NCBI GenBank assembly: GCA_001466705.2
Contig: LATX02000001.1
Span: 2,914,001-2,978,000, forward strand
Reading direction: 5' to 3'
DNA length: 64,000 nucleotides
Source: Moniliophthora roreri
Taxonomy: Eukaryota; Basidiomycota; Agaricomycetes; Agaricales; Marasmiaceae
Made by a program: the position numbers and the translations under genes. The notes under the pieces were generated by a model. The model made no database searches and was not told the DNA's origin. It saw nothing but the letters and a program-made list of their open reading frames with translations. Shown here piece after piece: positions 22,340 to 35,720 of this stretch; position 1 is the stretch's first letter; every line of letters starts with the position of its first letter.

Positions 22340-22882
22340 GGTATGTCTCATAACATTGTGCGAAGCGTCCTTTTAGACTGGGAATCTCCTCGTCATGGGA
22401 AGTACCTTATCAAACACACATAAGTAAAAATATCGGAAGACTGGTCTATAATGTGCAGATGACACAAGTACATGAGAAACTTATCCCTGCTAAAGAACTA
22501 GCCTCAGATTCCAGGGACGGCTTTCGGACGATGTGTGGTCCAAACGGCTCATGTGAAAACAAAAGCAATTTAGAAAAGCTGGATATGGGTCCATACGTCA
22601 GTAGTCGCGCTTCAGAAAAATCAGACTTCACCGAGAAAAGCCGATAAACCGTTGGCTCTGAAGCATCTATGATAATGTTGGAAAGCGTCGGAAATGCTTG
22701 TGACAGGGAAGTTGAGACTTGCGTAGAACACGAGCATAGTAAAGCGCAGTCGGTGACGTAAGCGCGTGAGCTCCTTCTCGCAGTCAACTCAGTAGGCTGT
22801 CATACCCGCCGGTTTCACAATCTTATTCATGGTCCAAGACCTTCGAGAATAGCCGGAAAGCTTAGGATATTTGCCTGCAACG
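22340..22882. promoter_or_regulatory. bidirectional promoter region
   Basis: A divergent gap of about 540 bp separates the monooxygenase (minus) from the AP-3 delta gene (plus). The frame at 22446-22787 on minus has no family resemblance. No clear TATA box was identified. Confidence 0.4.
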
Positions 22883-25800
22883 ATGTGGGAAAGAACGCTT
22901 CAAGATCTTATTCGTGGACTCCGTGCAAATAGGAAGGACGAGGCCAAGTTCATCGCGAAGGCCATAGAGGAAATTCGTCAAGAGATTAGAGGTGATGATA
23001 TGGAGCTGAAGGCTGGTGCAGTCATGAAACTGACTTATGTGCGTCCCTAAATCATCCTCGGCCCCCAATTATTGCTGACGGAACCGAGAATAGCTGGACA
23101 TGATGGGGTACGACATGAGCTGGGCTTCATTTCACGTCGTAGAGGTCATGTCTTCGCCCCGGATACATCTGAAGAGCGTCGGATATCTGGCAGCTGGCCA
23201 GTCGTTTGATCAAGATACAGATGTTCTCATGCTAACGACCAATCTACTCAAGAAGGCATGTCTTTTGACGTTCAAGTTGTCCGGCATCATGCTTCAACTG
23301 TTTTCCAGGATCTAACGTCTAATCCTGCAGACGTTTCTGTCACATTGAACGGAATATCCAACATCGTTACTCCAGACCTCGCAAGAGACCTCTCACCCGA
23401 GTTGATCAGAATGTTGAATCATTCAAGGCCTCACATACGAAAACGAGCTGTGATAGCCTTGTTCAAAGCTATCCAGAGGTATCCGGAGGTGTTGCAGCAT
23501 GCTGTATCGCGTATGAAGGAGAAATTGGAGGACCCGGACCCTGGTAAGCTTGTATGTCCGAAATGACTCGACAAATAGGCTCATTCTCTGCATAGGTGTC
23601 GTCGCTGCGACCGCGAACGTACTGTGTGAATTAGTCCGGCGGAACCCCGAAGAATACTTAACACTGGCGCCGGCTTTATTTCACTTAATGACAACATCTT
23701 CAAATAACTGGATGCTCATCAAGATTATCAAAATTGTGAGCCTCGAATTGCACTTGACCTTGTTCAGTGCTCTGACGCGAAACGCACCAGTTTGGCGCCT
23801 TATCGCCACATGAGCCTCGACTCGTGAGGAAGCTTCAACCGCCAATCACAGAACTCATCTCGACAACCCCAGCCATCTCCCTCCTTTATGAGTGTGTACA
23901 CACATGCATTACTGGTGGGATGCTACAAGGTTCTTCAGGAGACTCCTTGGCTAGAATGTGCGTGTCAAAGTTGGCCGCATTTATTGAAGATTCTGATCAG
24001 AACTGTGGGTGCGACAGCTTCTTTTGTGTATCCAAGCTGATATCTTCGGCGCGCTGTAGTGAAATATATCGCTCTCCTCGCAATGGTCAAAATAGTGCCG
24101 ACGCATCCCCATCTCGTAGCTCAATACCAAGACACCATCATTTCGAGCATCAACGATCAGGATATCAGTATTCGCATGCGGGCATTGGACCTTGTTTCTG
24201 CAATGGTGGATCAGAGTAACCTTCAGTCCATCGTCCAACAAATTCTTTCCCATCTTGTAACCGAGACAACCACAACCATCTTACCTACCGCTGCGCAATC
24301 CCTTGCTCAGCACGCTGTTCCCACGTCCCCCAGCAGCAACAAACCCCATGTCTCGCCTTCCCAATCACCTGCCTACCGTTTAATTTTGGCGCAACGGATT
24401 CTTCGTATGTGTTCACTGGACACCTACGAGAACGTCACCAACTTCGAATGGTATCTATCCGTACTCGTCGATCTTGCACATGTTGCGAATGTGGATGTAG
24501 GCGCTCAGATTCGAGACCAATTGGTGGATGTTGTGGGACGTGTCAGAGCTGCCAGGCGTTATGCAGTGAAACTTATGCACACACTGTTGAACGACGACAC
24601 GATTCTCCGAAATGCTCAAGATGAGGGTAGTTGCTCGGAAGTGCTGTGGGCCGCTGCATGGATATGTGGTGAATACTGCAGGTAAGATCTGTGTCTTTCA
24701 TGACAGCCTGTCACTCACACCTGTTCCGCAGTGAGCTCACAGACCCACAAAAGCTGATTCCTCTTCTATTACGAGAGGAAATATCAAGTCTTGACCCTGA
24801 AATCATCGTTGTATACATCCAAGCTGCCGTGAAGATTTTTGGATTCTGGGCCGCAGAAATCGCACAGAGATGGAGCGAAGAGGACTTGCAGGAGGTTAAA
24901 GACATTGTAGGTATGATAGCTTCCCGAGTCGGCGAGTTTGTAAGCAGCCCCCATATCGAGGTGCAAGAGCGAGTGCGTCGATATTATACCCTGCTCGAAA
25001 TGTCACTAACTCTGAGCGATCAGGCGGCCAATACAGTACAACTCTTCAACTTCATACAAACCGATTTGAATAGTCATCGACCCAAGAGCGACGTTCTAGC
25101 TAGCACATCTCTTGATCCGATCGTGGAGCCAAACTTTCCGAAATCACTCTTCCTCATTCATCCACTATTCTCATCCCACGTACTCAATCCGGTTGCACAA
25201 ACGGCCCAAGCTAGCGTGCCTATTCCTGAAGATTTAGACCTGGATGCTTGGATTGTACCACCACCCATTGTAGCAGAACCGAAGGCTGAAGAAGACAAGA
25301 AGGTGAAGAAGGGCAGGAAAGGCAAAGGGAAAGAAGTAAACGGAAGCAAGTCGAAGAATGGGAAGAAGAGACGGGAAGAAGCGGACGAGCTTGATATGAC
25401 TGGTGCCGTAATATTGACACCACTTACGCAGGAGACAGAGACTCCGGAGGAGAAGGCTGAAAGGGAGCTAGTATGCATCCTTCATATTTCTGCGTCTTGT
25501 TCAAGGCTGACATGTCTTAGCGGCGAGCTGAACGACAAGAACGTCTGAAAGACGACCCTTACTACATCATGGACAATGCACCTCGAGTTGTCACACCACA
25601 CAAGTACTCGCAAGACGATATCGATTCGATACCAGTAGTGACGTTGGAGGACATGCCAACGTTCTCAGGTCAGCTCCATGGTCTGACTGCATAACCTATA
25701 AATACTCAGTCTGAAAACAGGTCCGCAACCATCTTTACCAACGCTACGGAACGAGTCACCTCAGGCAACTCCCGAGCCATACTTTATCGACAAGGTAGGT

Positions 25801-26067
25801 GAGATGCCTGAGGGTGCGGCAGTGCCATCACCTCGACCGACATTCAGTTCTACTTCGCGCCAAATAACACCTACCGCAAGTCCGATACCTTCAAGACTAT
25901 CTTCTTTTCCGCAGTATGACGTTCCGGGAGAATCTGATACTCGAGCGAGTACACCAGAGCCTGTGAAAGTGGTACGGTCAAAAAAGAAGAAGACGGGTAC
26001 CAGTGGCTCGGGAACGGGAGCAAAGAAGAAACGAGCGGCGCAGGACGGTGTATCACTTCCATCATAG
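22883..26067 (+). CDS. APL5: AP-3 adaptor complex subunit delta
   Basis: Predicted 920 residues in nine exons: 22883-23038, 23094-23255, 23309-23543, 23596-23735, 23791-24004, 24060-24681, 24732-25470, 25521-25668 and 25721-26067, in exact frame. The N-terminal adaptin trunk shows KAGAVMKLTYLDMMGYDMSW, HLKSVGYLAAGQSF, FGALSPHEPRLVRKLQPP and LKYIALLAMVKIVPTHP, which is diagnostic of the delta subunit. A Lys-rich hinge (KKVKKGRKGKGKE) and the conserved RAERQERLKDDPYYI segment follow. AP-3 sorts cargo from the Golgi or endosomes to the vacuole. Intron 2 starts with GC (AAG|GCATGT). The C-terminus is low complexity with a KKKKTG run. Confidence 0.92.
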
Positions 26068-26695
26068 TCAGTAACTTCTAGTGGATAGTAGACGCTGCCT
26101 AAAAGACAGGGACTACTATGAGACTCGTATTCTTTCCAGAACAACGCGGCCCGCGGCACCGTGTGTGTTAGATCTTGTGGCAACGAGCGTCGTCACCCTT
26201 AGCGTACAAGAGATTTTGCTTTGAACCAATTCGTCCACTCCTACTTATGACAAGATTTGTCCTCCAGCCATTGGTCAGCTGCAAAATGATCGATATCCAA
26301 GGTGCATTTATCAGTCGCGGGATGGACAGACACCGGGAGCAGTGCCAAGTCAAAAAGGACTTGTGCCACTGACCATAACCTAGGAGCTTAGTAGCTGCGA
26401 TCTTCGTTCTATCTGAACAATGGCCTTCTTCACAGGGTCTAAAAGGTCAAGTGTTGCGAATACGCATGCATCCAACCTACATTCGTACCGGCCTTCCAAA
26501 CTTCGCTAAGACTAACTCACTCCTGAAACCCTAATAACCGCTAAACTTCATAAAGTAGATCACTATTAATAATCCGACAGGATGAATGTGTTAGAATGAC
26601 AGGTGATAGATATCCAATCGAATAATTTAGACATGATGACTTGGTGAGCCCTTCTACAAATAATAAGGATTAGTTTCTCCTGCTTTGAGACGTGT
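26068..26695. other. intergenic, convergent 3' ends
   Basis: This 628-bp gap lies between the AP-3 delta stop and the stop of the DUF6534 gene on minus. Short frames at 26168-26372 on both strands show no family resemblance. It probably holds 3' UTRs. Confidence 0.4.
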
Positions 26696-28364
26696 TCAGC
26701 TTACCATCGCAGACGTCTCCTGCAGCTCGTGATCCATTTTCTCCGTGGTGGAGTCGGTCTCCGTGAACCGGTGGACAGTGTACGTGATGGTATCAGACTC
26801 AAAGGCACGTCCCGCACTGGAGGGTGTTGACTTCTGCAGTGGAAGGCGAGAGGATGTAACAATGTTTGATCCCGAACTAAACGAGGGGCTACCAATCTGT
26901 GAAAGGTTACGGAGAACAATACGATTATTGAAGGACACGAGGAGAGTGTTGGCGTAACTGCACAGGAGGTATGAGTTTCAAGTTTTGACGTTTACAAGGT
27001 GTAAGAGACGAACACTTTGCCGATAACAATCGTACTGTTCGGATCGATGGTAAGGCTTTGACACTAGGTCGTGCGACAACTCTGCACTTACGGGCATGTG
27101 AAATAATTGGTGTCCTATGAGATCGAAGGTGAGAATGAGTAGGTTGGCAAGCTTGGAGACTCACTGGAATTCCGGCGGACATAATCAGAGAAAGGATAGC
27201 CAGGGAAGCTTTGAGGGCGCTTGACATTTGCAGGCTACACGGAGGATGATGGAGCGTACCTGTAGCGCAATTACTCTCCACGGTAATTGTGACCACTCTG
27301 GCCAAGATGCCATGAGATCGAAAACGATGACTTTGTCCTCTTCTGAGGATCATCTATGCCGTGTTTGTGAACCAGAGTTGAAGCGCGTTCAGTGAGATTC
27401 AGTACTCACCAGATAGACCATGGCCGCGGCGATCAGAACATCTGCAACAGCTTCCCCAATCAACCAGACCTAAGGACATAACACATGATCAGCCGTTCAT
27501 CACAGGCACTTAGAAAAGACCTCACATATACAGCACGCCGGTTCGAGGGGTCTGTCTGAGCTTTCACAAAACTTCCAGCTTGGAAGGCCTGTGGTTCGCT
27601 GAGTATGAGACTACATGGTTTATTAAGGGGACCAACCCGAATACCTCCATAGAATGCTCCGCCTGTTTGCGCTAGGGTGATCTAAAAAAGAATAATAATA
27701 AGTTCTTGATGTCCGATGAATGTACGAATCAAGAGCTGACCCCGACTAAGAGCATGCAGAACCATAACCATGACTTCCTCAACGTCCAAATACGATGCGC
27801 GTAAAATAGCTGAACGACCAAGGCAATGACTGCACCCATCATCGGTGTATTGAGGGGGGATGTGAGCACCTTTGTGAAGTTAAGGAAATCACCGAATCCT
27901 CTTGAAAACCAAATATATGTATCATGTGTATTCAGTGCAGTCTGCGCTGTCTCAAAGAGGAAGACACCGTAGACTGAGAAGCATTAGCAAAGAAGATGAA
28001 AACATTGCGTGGTTGTATTCACTCAGATACTTGAAAGCCGCCTTGTCGTTTGGGAAATAGATGTGGTATAAATCTGAATGAAGAACATTAGTGGGGAAAA
28101 CGACAAAGTTTGGGAGGCTTACATGTTTGGCAGCCCAGCACACCCCAAAGAGCCCAGTTGAACATGGCCCCTAGTAGCTGCGGGTATCCCGATCCGAGGA
28201 TCAAAATTTGAAAGGCGAAAATCACTAATGAAGACCAACCAAAGAAGCGGTGCTGTAACAGAGAAAAAGTTAAGCAAAACATGGGGGTCAATAGAGGAGT
28301 AATGTGCAAATACTCACATGCTTTCAGGTTTAGGGAGTGATGGTCCTGATGGTGGTGCAGACAT
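26696..28364 (-). CDS. DUF6534 seven-helix membrane protein
   Basis: Multi-exon gene starting at ATG 28364 (MSAPPSGPSLPKPES). The first exons are 28318-28364, a 13-nt micro-exon 28240-28252, 28123-28177, 28023-28073 and one starting at 27973. Joined, they read LLLGAMFNWALWGVLGCQTY, then LYHIYFPNDKAAFKYLIYGV and FLFETAQTALNTHDTYIWF. Later exons give the helices PMMGAVIALVVQLFYAHRIW and WLIGEAVADVLIAAAMVYL, and the family-typical YANTLLVSFNNR. A cytoplasmic Ser/Thr-rich tail ends in DHELQETSAMVS. Function is unknown. The tail closely matches the truncated gene at 1-78, so the two are close paralogues. Confidence 0.82.
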
Positions 28365-28709
28365 GATGAGGGCGGCGGTAGGTAAGATCGAACAACGAGG
28401 TTATGCAGTTTCAATGATTCTTTTTACGCACGCCACGGACTCAATTAAAACGCCGAACAACAAGAATCTAGTCCATGTTGTTCCAGTACGCCACGCAAGG
28501 AGGCTAGTTAAGCACAGCGAGGGTGTCACAAGCAATTTCGACCTCCAGGGGGGAACGTTGGCCGAATCGGACTTTTGATCTGGCCACCTAGTAAACCCAT
28601 GATGATTGTGGAGTCTCATGTGCTCTGATGGGCGGCCTTGGGTAGGTGGCAGATGCACGGGAATGTTACAAATAGTGCGGGTTTGAGCAAAACGCCGTAC
28701 AACAATCAA
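28365..28709. other. intergenic, promoter of the DUF6534 gene
   Basis: This 345-bp stretch separates the start of the DUF6534 gene from the stop of the P450 gene, both on minus. An AAAACGCCG(A/T)ACAACAA motif occurs at about 28447 and again at about 28689, which may be a local duplication. No gene was found. Confidence 0.4.
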
Positions 28710-30807
28710 TCAAAAATAAGTTACAGACATGTCGAGTTTACCCCCATCAGCGGTGAGGTCCATATCCATGGTGTTAATCATTCGAAGTGCGTCGTCAGAA
28801 CGAGGAACCACATTGCAACTGAAGGGCTTAGGGTGGCTAAAAGTCCAAGAATCAGAATTTGTCTTGTCATTGATGGGGTACCAACCTAACAGTGCCTGAG
28901 AGAAAATCAGCAGGAGGAATAATCTCCATTCCGTTCCCATCTTTAGGTCTAGTAACATTGAAAACAGCCAAAGACATGGCTATGCAGATGTAGACGGTGG
29001 CGTGAGCGAGCTCTTGACCAGGACATGACCTACGACCTGACGATGTGTGCACTCGGTCAGTCTGCACCAATTCTTCCTGCACTTGTAGACACACCGAAAC
29101 CAAAAACGAAACTGTACGGGTCTTGCTCGGGGTTTGCCCCTAGAAACCGCTCAGGTCTGAACACGTCTGGATCCCGATACAGAGCCGCGTCACGAGAGAT
29201 TCGCCTGAAGGCATTGCTGTCAGTATGACTCTATGCAACGGAAGGAACAAAAACTGACCAGATATTAGCCTGGACAACCGCGTCCTTCGGAATCGTGTAG
29301 CCATGATACACATCCTCGGCATTGGTCATATGAGGGATCCCTGAAACTAAGACGTGAGCACAAACGGCAGTAACGTTGCACATCAAGTCACTACCCATGG
29401 GTCCGACGGGGTGCCACCGCAAAACCTCTTTTTGCACCGCAGCAAGATATGGTAACCGCTCACGATCATCAAAGTTTGGCAACCGTGAAGTGCCGACGAC
29501 GTTGTCGAGTTCGCTCTGAACTTTCTCTTGTACATCCGGGTATATGAGCATAGCGAGGAAAAAGGTGCCCAAAGTAGCGCAGATCTGTTGTATCTACGTT
29601 AGCTCAGTTTCGTATGAGATCGAGCGCAACTTTACGGTGTCCAACCCGGCAGCATATAACGTGCTTGACACGTATTTTATCAAGTGTTTTTCATCCTCTG
29701 TCTCGACTGTTTCAAGTAATTGGGAAGTGAACGACGGCAGAGCTGTTCCACGTTTCTGGTTTATATTTAGGTTCACATCACTTTCCAAGAATTACGAAAA
29801 TACCAATTGGTCAATAACAAATTGATGAGGAACATCGAGCGAACGTTGAAGCGTGTCCTTGAACCTCCGCGCTGCTGATTGGAACGGAAGGAATGGTGGT
29901 ACCCATTGTGGGATATCCTTCACTAAGAAAGCCATGAAATCGCAGTAGGACACACAAGGTGGAAGTATACGCACGAATGGGGAATAAATCTACTATCCAC
30001 TCACCCGGTTTCGTTGCAAGATAGAACTCATATGCGGCCTTTTCAACTACGTCCACCAGCGGATCAGATTCTTCCCTGTTAACGCGATAACCATGGGACA
30101 TGCGAAGGTAGATAGCTCCTATGGAACTGGGGTGCGGTTCAGATACGTTCACGAAGCTCGAATACAGTATCGATGAGCTCACCGCCGCAAATGACGCAAG
30201 ATATCGTCGGGATTTTCTGCAGTCTTCGCGAGGAAATAATGCATTTCGAGTATCTGAGCTTCTTGGAATGACTTGACGGCTGATTTTGATCCACCACATC
30301 GGAAGACCATCTTTCGAATTGCCCGAAAACGATTTCCGTATGGTGACAAAATCATCTGTGTATTCCAGCCAACCCTATGCAAGAAGTCGAGTTACACGAC
30401 GAAAAAATTGATGGGGCCGTGGACGTACATCTCTCCTGCGAACGTCAGCGTCGGTCTCTCAGAATAAACATTTGATCGCTTCTCCAGAAGATCTATGCAG
30501 ACATCCAATGAGTTCAGAATGATAACGGTCTTCCCCATCACTCTGAGGGAACTGATTGGGCCTAAGACATAGTGAAGGGATGACACAGCAATGACAAGTA
30601 GCTCAGCGCACCATAAGTATCTAAATAAGAGCCCCAATGGATCCATGGATGCTCTGTTGGCATGTCAAGAACATTTTCAATGAGAGGGATAGGGATACCG
30701 CGCGGTCCCGGCGGTAGGTTCCGATTACGGCGAAGGTAGGAAGCGATGCAGAGCGAGAGAATGAGTAGCAGAATAGCTAGTTGAGTGATAAAAACATTCC
30801 AGGGCAT
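28710..30807 (-). CDS. cytochrome P450 monooxygenase
   Basis: Multi-exon P450 of roughly 500-550 residues. The start at 30807 gives an N-terminal ER anchor (VFITQLAILLLILSLCIASY) followed by the proline-rich hinge LPPGPRGIPIP. The I-helix reads TLYAAGLDT, the K-helix ExxR is EVLRW, and an RPERF-type segment lies near the 3' part. The haem ligand loop FGFGRRSCPGQ is created by splicing: the intron lies between FGFG and RRSCPG. The fold suggests an oxygenase of the CYP5144 or O-methylsterigmatocystin oxidoreductase-like group common in mushrooms. The substrate is unknown. The frame looks open between splice sites, so the gene appears intact. It could act with the nearby flavin monooxygenase, UbiA prenyltransferase and O-methyltransferase. 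Confidence 0.88.
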
Positions 30808-32589
30808 GGTGAAGGCAGGTATCGATACGCAACCGGTTCATCTGCATTAATACACATTTGAAGCCTTGATTATGAATAATCAGCTCTACTAAAATCCTAA
30901 GGACAGGCGATACAGAATGCAGAATAACACGGACCTGAGTCACCGGTGACCCATTTCAGGACGTCCCCCATAGTAAATGGTTCGAATCCATATTCTACCG
31001 GTCAACCAGACTGAACCAATCATGAAACCGGTTCGCGATGTATACGTATGATGCTCGATTGTGAAGTCAAAACCTGACTAGGTCAAGCTCGAACATTACA
31101 TTTTGATTGCCGGACGCTCCGGGTTTTTAGTTGTCGCCGCCAAAATTTAACGATGACGAGCACGACGATCAAAAATAGGACACATCAAAGAAAAGCCTTG
31201 GATATTCGTCTCGGAGCTTTAGACGAAATCTGGAAGGAAAATCCTGATGGGACGAGTAAAAGTGAAGCTTAGGACGGCGGATCATCGAGGTTGCGGGAAA
31301 GGGACATGGCCTGCCAGCATTGCGTGCAACTCGGCACAACCAAGTGTGACATGCGCTATGAGCAAGTGTTCATACATGGATCCCAGGACTTCCTGTTACA
31401 TTCTTTCGATCTTGGCTTTTTACAGTGCAAAGAATGGCTGCTTATCTGGACAAATCCACAGCGTCAACGCATGCACTGTTGAAAGGGATTCGGTGTCTTT
31501 GTATGCCGTTCTCACCGATATTTCCCCGGGCCTGAGGGATCCTGAGGACACAGCGAAAAGGATCATACTTGGTACTGTCCAGAATTTGAAGGATAGAAGT
31601 GAGCAAGTGTTGCGAAAATGTCGACTACCGTGACTGACAGTTGGGACGCAGGTATCTGAGATCTATGAGCCGGAAATTTTTCGGGCTGCATAAGTTCGCT
31701 CGACTTGACCCTGGTCCCTCATTGATTCGGAAGAGGGCTTGAGTACTTTTACGATTGATGCCGATATTGAGTCCTGAATAACAGTTGCCTCCACTTGAGC
31801 GTCTCACGGACTCGGGAAACTCTACTTATGTTTGGGGTTGAATTACCGCTTTCCCGTATAGTACTAAGTACCAATGGCCTCAACGAGTCAGGATCAATAT
31901 GGCATTCCTTGGCGCTTAGTGCTTAGTGCGCCCATATCACACGTACTGCACGCACAGGTGTTCCATGGTCAATTCCCTCTCTTCCCGTTAGATGTAATAG
32001 CGTCCATCTCAACGCAGGTGACAGGCCTAACCTTCTTAAGACATATTATACAGCGGGGCTTACCGACTGATCGTAAAGCTTGGCCCCCTAGTGAGAAATC
32101 TGCTGATGGTATCCGACGATATCCAATGGAACATGATACCCTCAAAATCCATCGGATAACACCGGATAGCATCAATAAAAGGTTACACTTCTGACTGTAA
32201 CCGACGAAATCCGGTGGATTTAGGTAAGGTTAATTGGGGCACTGCGCGCGGGGAGGGGATTCCGTCAGATATAGTCAGAAAATCTGATGCATTCCGAGTA
32301 TACCTAAGTGACTGTGTTCAACTCCAAGTTCTACGGTCCCCAGTGGTCGACCGTCGCACGAGTCTATCCCAGCCCATCCCGTATACGTAATAATCTCCTC
32401 GTCTGGCAATTCTCAACAAGTCCATTTCCGCCGTCACTGCTATCCAGCAACCCTAGGCGTTACGGGATCTGCTACACCCAACAATGAGCATGGTAACTAG
32501 GTCAAGAGAGGTTGCAAACTTGCCTAAACCGAAGTGCGGTTCCCTGCGAAGTCGTGTTGTTGCTTGCCTTAACGTGAGGTGATTGGATA

Positions 32590-32905
32590 CGATGAGGTCG
32601 TTGATTAACGCGCCAATGTGATCAGATAATCAGCAACGGGAACCGTGCCGCTCACCGTGACGCTCACCGTGACGAGTCGCTCAGATACACTCAAAACCTT
32701 TCTCTTTCGCGTTTTTCCAACTGGCTTGAAAGTCCAAGAGCAACTCCTAGTCTAAAATGCGTCAGTAAGCCGAAGCAGAAAACATGGAAAGGGCGTATTG
32801 AGGAATATGAATGCTGGCAGGTAAGGCGTACTAGTAGTAGGGCATAAAGCATAGGGTTGAGGGATGGTGGTGGTCGGGAAGAAAGAAGGATCCGGCGGCG
32901 TCATG
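32590..32905. repeat. diverged dispersed repeat, copy 2
   Basis: This is the partner of 17210-17510, in the same orientation and block order: GATTAACGCG, CTCACCGTGACGAGTC, TCAGTAAGCCGAAGC, then a G-rich block and AGAAAGAAGG. It also has an internal short duplication, CTCACCGTGACG twice in a row at about 32652-32675. Confidence 0.45.
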
Positions 32906-35079
32906 GACAGCAATGGGAGGAAGTTGTAAATAAGAACAATTGTGCTCGGCGATTACAATCACAATGGGGGGCGGCCAGTGGTACTAGTCGTGTGTTTGTT
33001 CAACTTGAGGCTTGACTCTTTCATTTGCCAAAGGCGAAGACACGTTAAAAGGCGTCAGAAAGCGTCAGAGCATTTCTCACTGGGAGTGTGACCCCGTCCA
33101 TGATCCAAGTACATATCCCGCTGATAACGAGGCTGGGCATGCCTGAGAGGTATCGTTGCTTACTTCACGACCGCTTAGTCTGCTAGGTATTACGCATGAA
33201 GCCTGTCGATTGCTCGGCAAGAACCTGACCCAAAAATTGAGGCCAGAAACCAGTAAGATCAACCGCTTCTATCATGCTTCGGGTACTCCAAGAATCAGCA
33301 TACCATGTAGTACTTTATTCATTCTCCCCAGCTTTGCAACCCCGACGCGTTATAATGTTCCCGCTATGTTGTAAGGCCTTGATGAATGATAATTTCTCTC
33401 ATCCTTTTTTGCAAGCCTGCCTTGGAACAAATAATAATTCGCCCTGGGTGCGAATAATAAGTGGGAAACACCAGCAATGCCAAATTCGGCAGTCGCATTA
33501 CAGATGTTTTCCACGGTTGGATCCTTACTTCCTCCTTTCATGTTCCTTCCTCTGTCATGCAGTGTAGTGTTCTATGGCTGTGGTGCGTATTCCTGTCATC
33601 TCAATGTCTCCCGCATTCTGTGCTTACACTTTATCACAGCACCATCAAATATTACCCCTATGCCACATTATCATTCGTCCAGTGGCGCCCAGCAGTCCCT
33701 CATCATTGTTCTCGACACCGTCACCTGTGCGTGTACCATTTATAATCTGTCAATATTCACACTCAATTCCATTCTCTCTCCTGCTAGTTCCCATTATCAT
33801 CTTCCCGGCCCTCCGTGAACTTTAACTCTCTTCGGACTGTACAGTTCTTGGCTCGGCTCGGAATCATCCGAGTCTATATTTCAAGGAGCCCCCTGAAGCA
33901 CCCTTTTTGATGTTTTCCCCAGCCCGTGGGAGGCTAGTCGGTACCGTCACTTGGGCAGGCAACAAGGAGGTAACAGTGTTGATTGGAAGGTCCGTTTCAT
34001 ATCCTTTCATTGAATTGACAGTTATTACCTAGCGTAGTACTGATCCCGCCGGAACCTGGAGGCACCGAAGACATATATACCCCGCCATAATGCTACCTTA
34101 CGAAGATTCTGACCCAGACTACATACATATCCCTCACTCTTACTATACTTTACGCTTTACTCATGGCTACTCAACATAACATCTCATAATATAAACTATT
34201 TTGGGTATGGAAAAGTTCCCCTGAAGTCTCGAGGCAATATGAGCCTCACTAGCGCGCTATCGTTCACCGACACTCCAAATATAGCAGCCTCTACTACTGA
34301 GCACTCAGTAAACATTGGCCAAACGGAACAACATCAGACTACTAGGCTACAGTTCGGTCTCTCAGCAAAGATCGACGAGCATTGCATAGTGTTGTCAAAT
34401 TTAGAAATATTAATTGCCTTTTTTGGAAGACTCTTACCTGTTATGGCAAGAATTTTAGAGAGATCATCAATCATTGCCTGCATTTCCAGATATCCTATTG
34501 TACCATAAACGTCTGCAGGGTTTAGTATGGGCTGCAGGTATGTATTGAAACAAATTCTGATGCTTTTGAGATGATATTCAGTTGATTTTCTGTTGTTGGT
34601 GCAGGGGGATAACTTTTGTGGCCGTCAAGAGATACAAGTTATAAGTAAAGTGTGAACGAAAGCCATTCTGAGCTTGCATGTCACTTGACTTTTTCATTTG
34701 AGGATCTAATAGCGCCGGGAGCACTCAGTTTGACCTTTTCCATGCTCCAACTCAAGTGGTAATATCTACTAGGTCTGCAAATAATATGGTGGATATGTAT
34801 GAGAAAAGTTCTTCCCTGAACACTAGTTCTGATGAGCCGGACATAGTTCAATTCCAAGCGTCTATTCAGTGCTTGTGGAATCTTGATGTTACATAGAAGG
34901 TAAATAGGTAAAGACTACTCAGTAAATTACCTCATAAAGACTCAGGAATGGCAGCGAGCATGTAGAAGGATCAGGGTAAGTAGAAATGCTGAATGATAAT
35001 GAGACTGAGTCCATGAAAACAGGCAACAATGCATACCTAAGATATCAAGAAGTGAGGTTTGATGAAATAAGGAAGTTTT

Positions 35080-35720
35080 GCTTGTGATCGTGAGGCTTAG
35101 GATGCCGGGGAAAAAATTCATGAGAGAGCGTGCGCAAAGAGTTCCAGGATTGTCGTATCAGCTGAGGTCGAATGATTATTTGACAGGTATCCGGGACAGG
35201 GTACTGTATGTGAATGCTAATAATTCCGTGTCATTCAAAAATAACTTGTACACAACATATCTGAAATCCGAGGAAGCATGAGGTCGAATTATAATTTGCC
35301 AAAGTGGTCGGGATAGAAATGTTCGGGGAGAATGATAATTCGATGCGAGCCTGAGAGGCAGGTGGTATCCAGGAGGTAGCCGAGGGACAATTATTAATAG
35401 CTCGAGCTGAGCCAAATAATAAAGGTGCGCACCTAGCGGATCAGATCAACACAAAGTGGGGGAGAATGATAATTCTGTATGAGAGGCAGGTATCCGGGAG
35501 GTAGCTGAGGGATAATTATTATTATCTCAAGCTCAGCCAAATGATAAACATACGCACCTATGAGCAAAGAGCAGTGAAACCACAGAGGCAGAATGACAAT
35601 TCAGCAGTGTGTTGTAGATTAATAAATATGGTCAAGGAATGGGAAGGGGGAAATGATAAAGGTACTGGTGGGAATAATAAAGGTACCGAATTTGGTCATG
35701 ACGTGCAGTTGGCAGGGTCC
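35080..35720. repeat. degenerate tandem repeat with GAATGATAATT cores
   Basis: Two clear units of about 140 bp (about 35319-35457 and 35458-35582) share, in order, GGGAGAATGATAATTC, GAGAGGCAGGT, ATCC(A/G)GGAGGTAGC, GAGGGA(C/T)AATTATTA and AGC(C)AAATAATAAA-type text. Weaker echoes lie on both sides (35160-35300 and 35580-35720). No terminal inverted repeats or coding content were recognised. Confidence 0.6.

Noticed and set aside
30950..31020. tRNA-like B-box GGTTCGAATCC
   Set aside because: The T-arm pairs only over four bases. No matching 5' acceptor strand, D-arm or anticodon arm could be folded around it.
31247..31633. 128-codon plus-strand open frame
   Set aside because: No family resemblance, many Cys without a spacing pattern, and no splice-linked neighbours.
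33461..33825. overlapping plus-strand frames with hydrophobic stretches
   Set aside because: Three frames are open over the same low-complexity, C/T-rich text. None has motifs or conserved Cys patterns such as those of hydrophobins.
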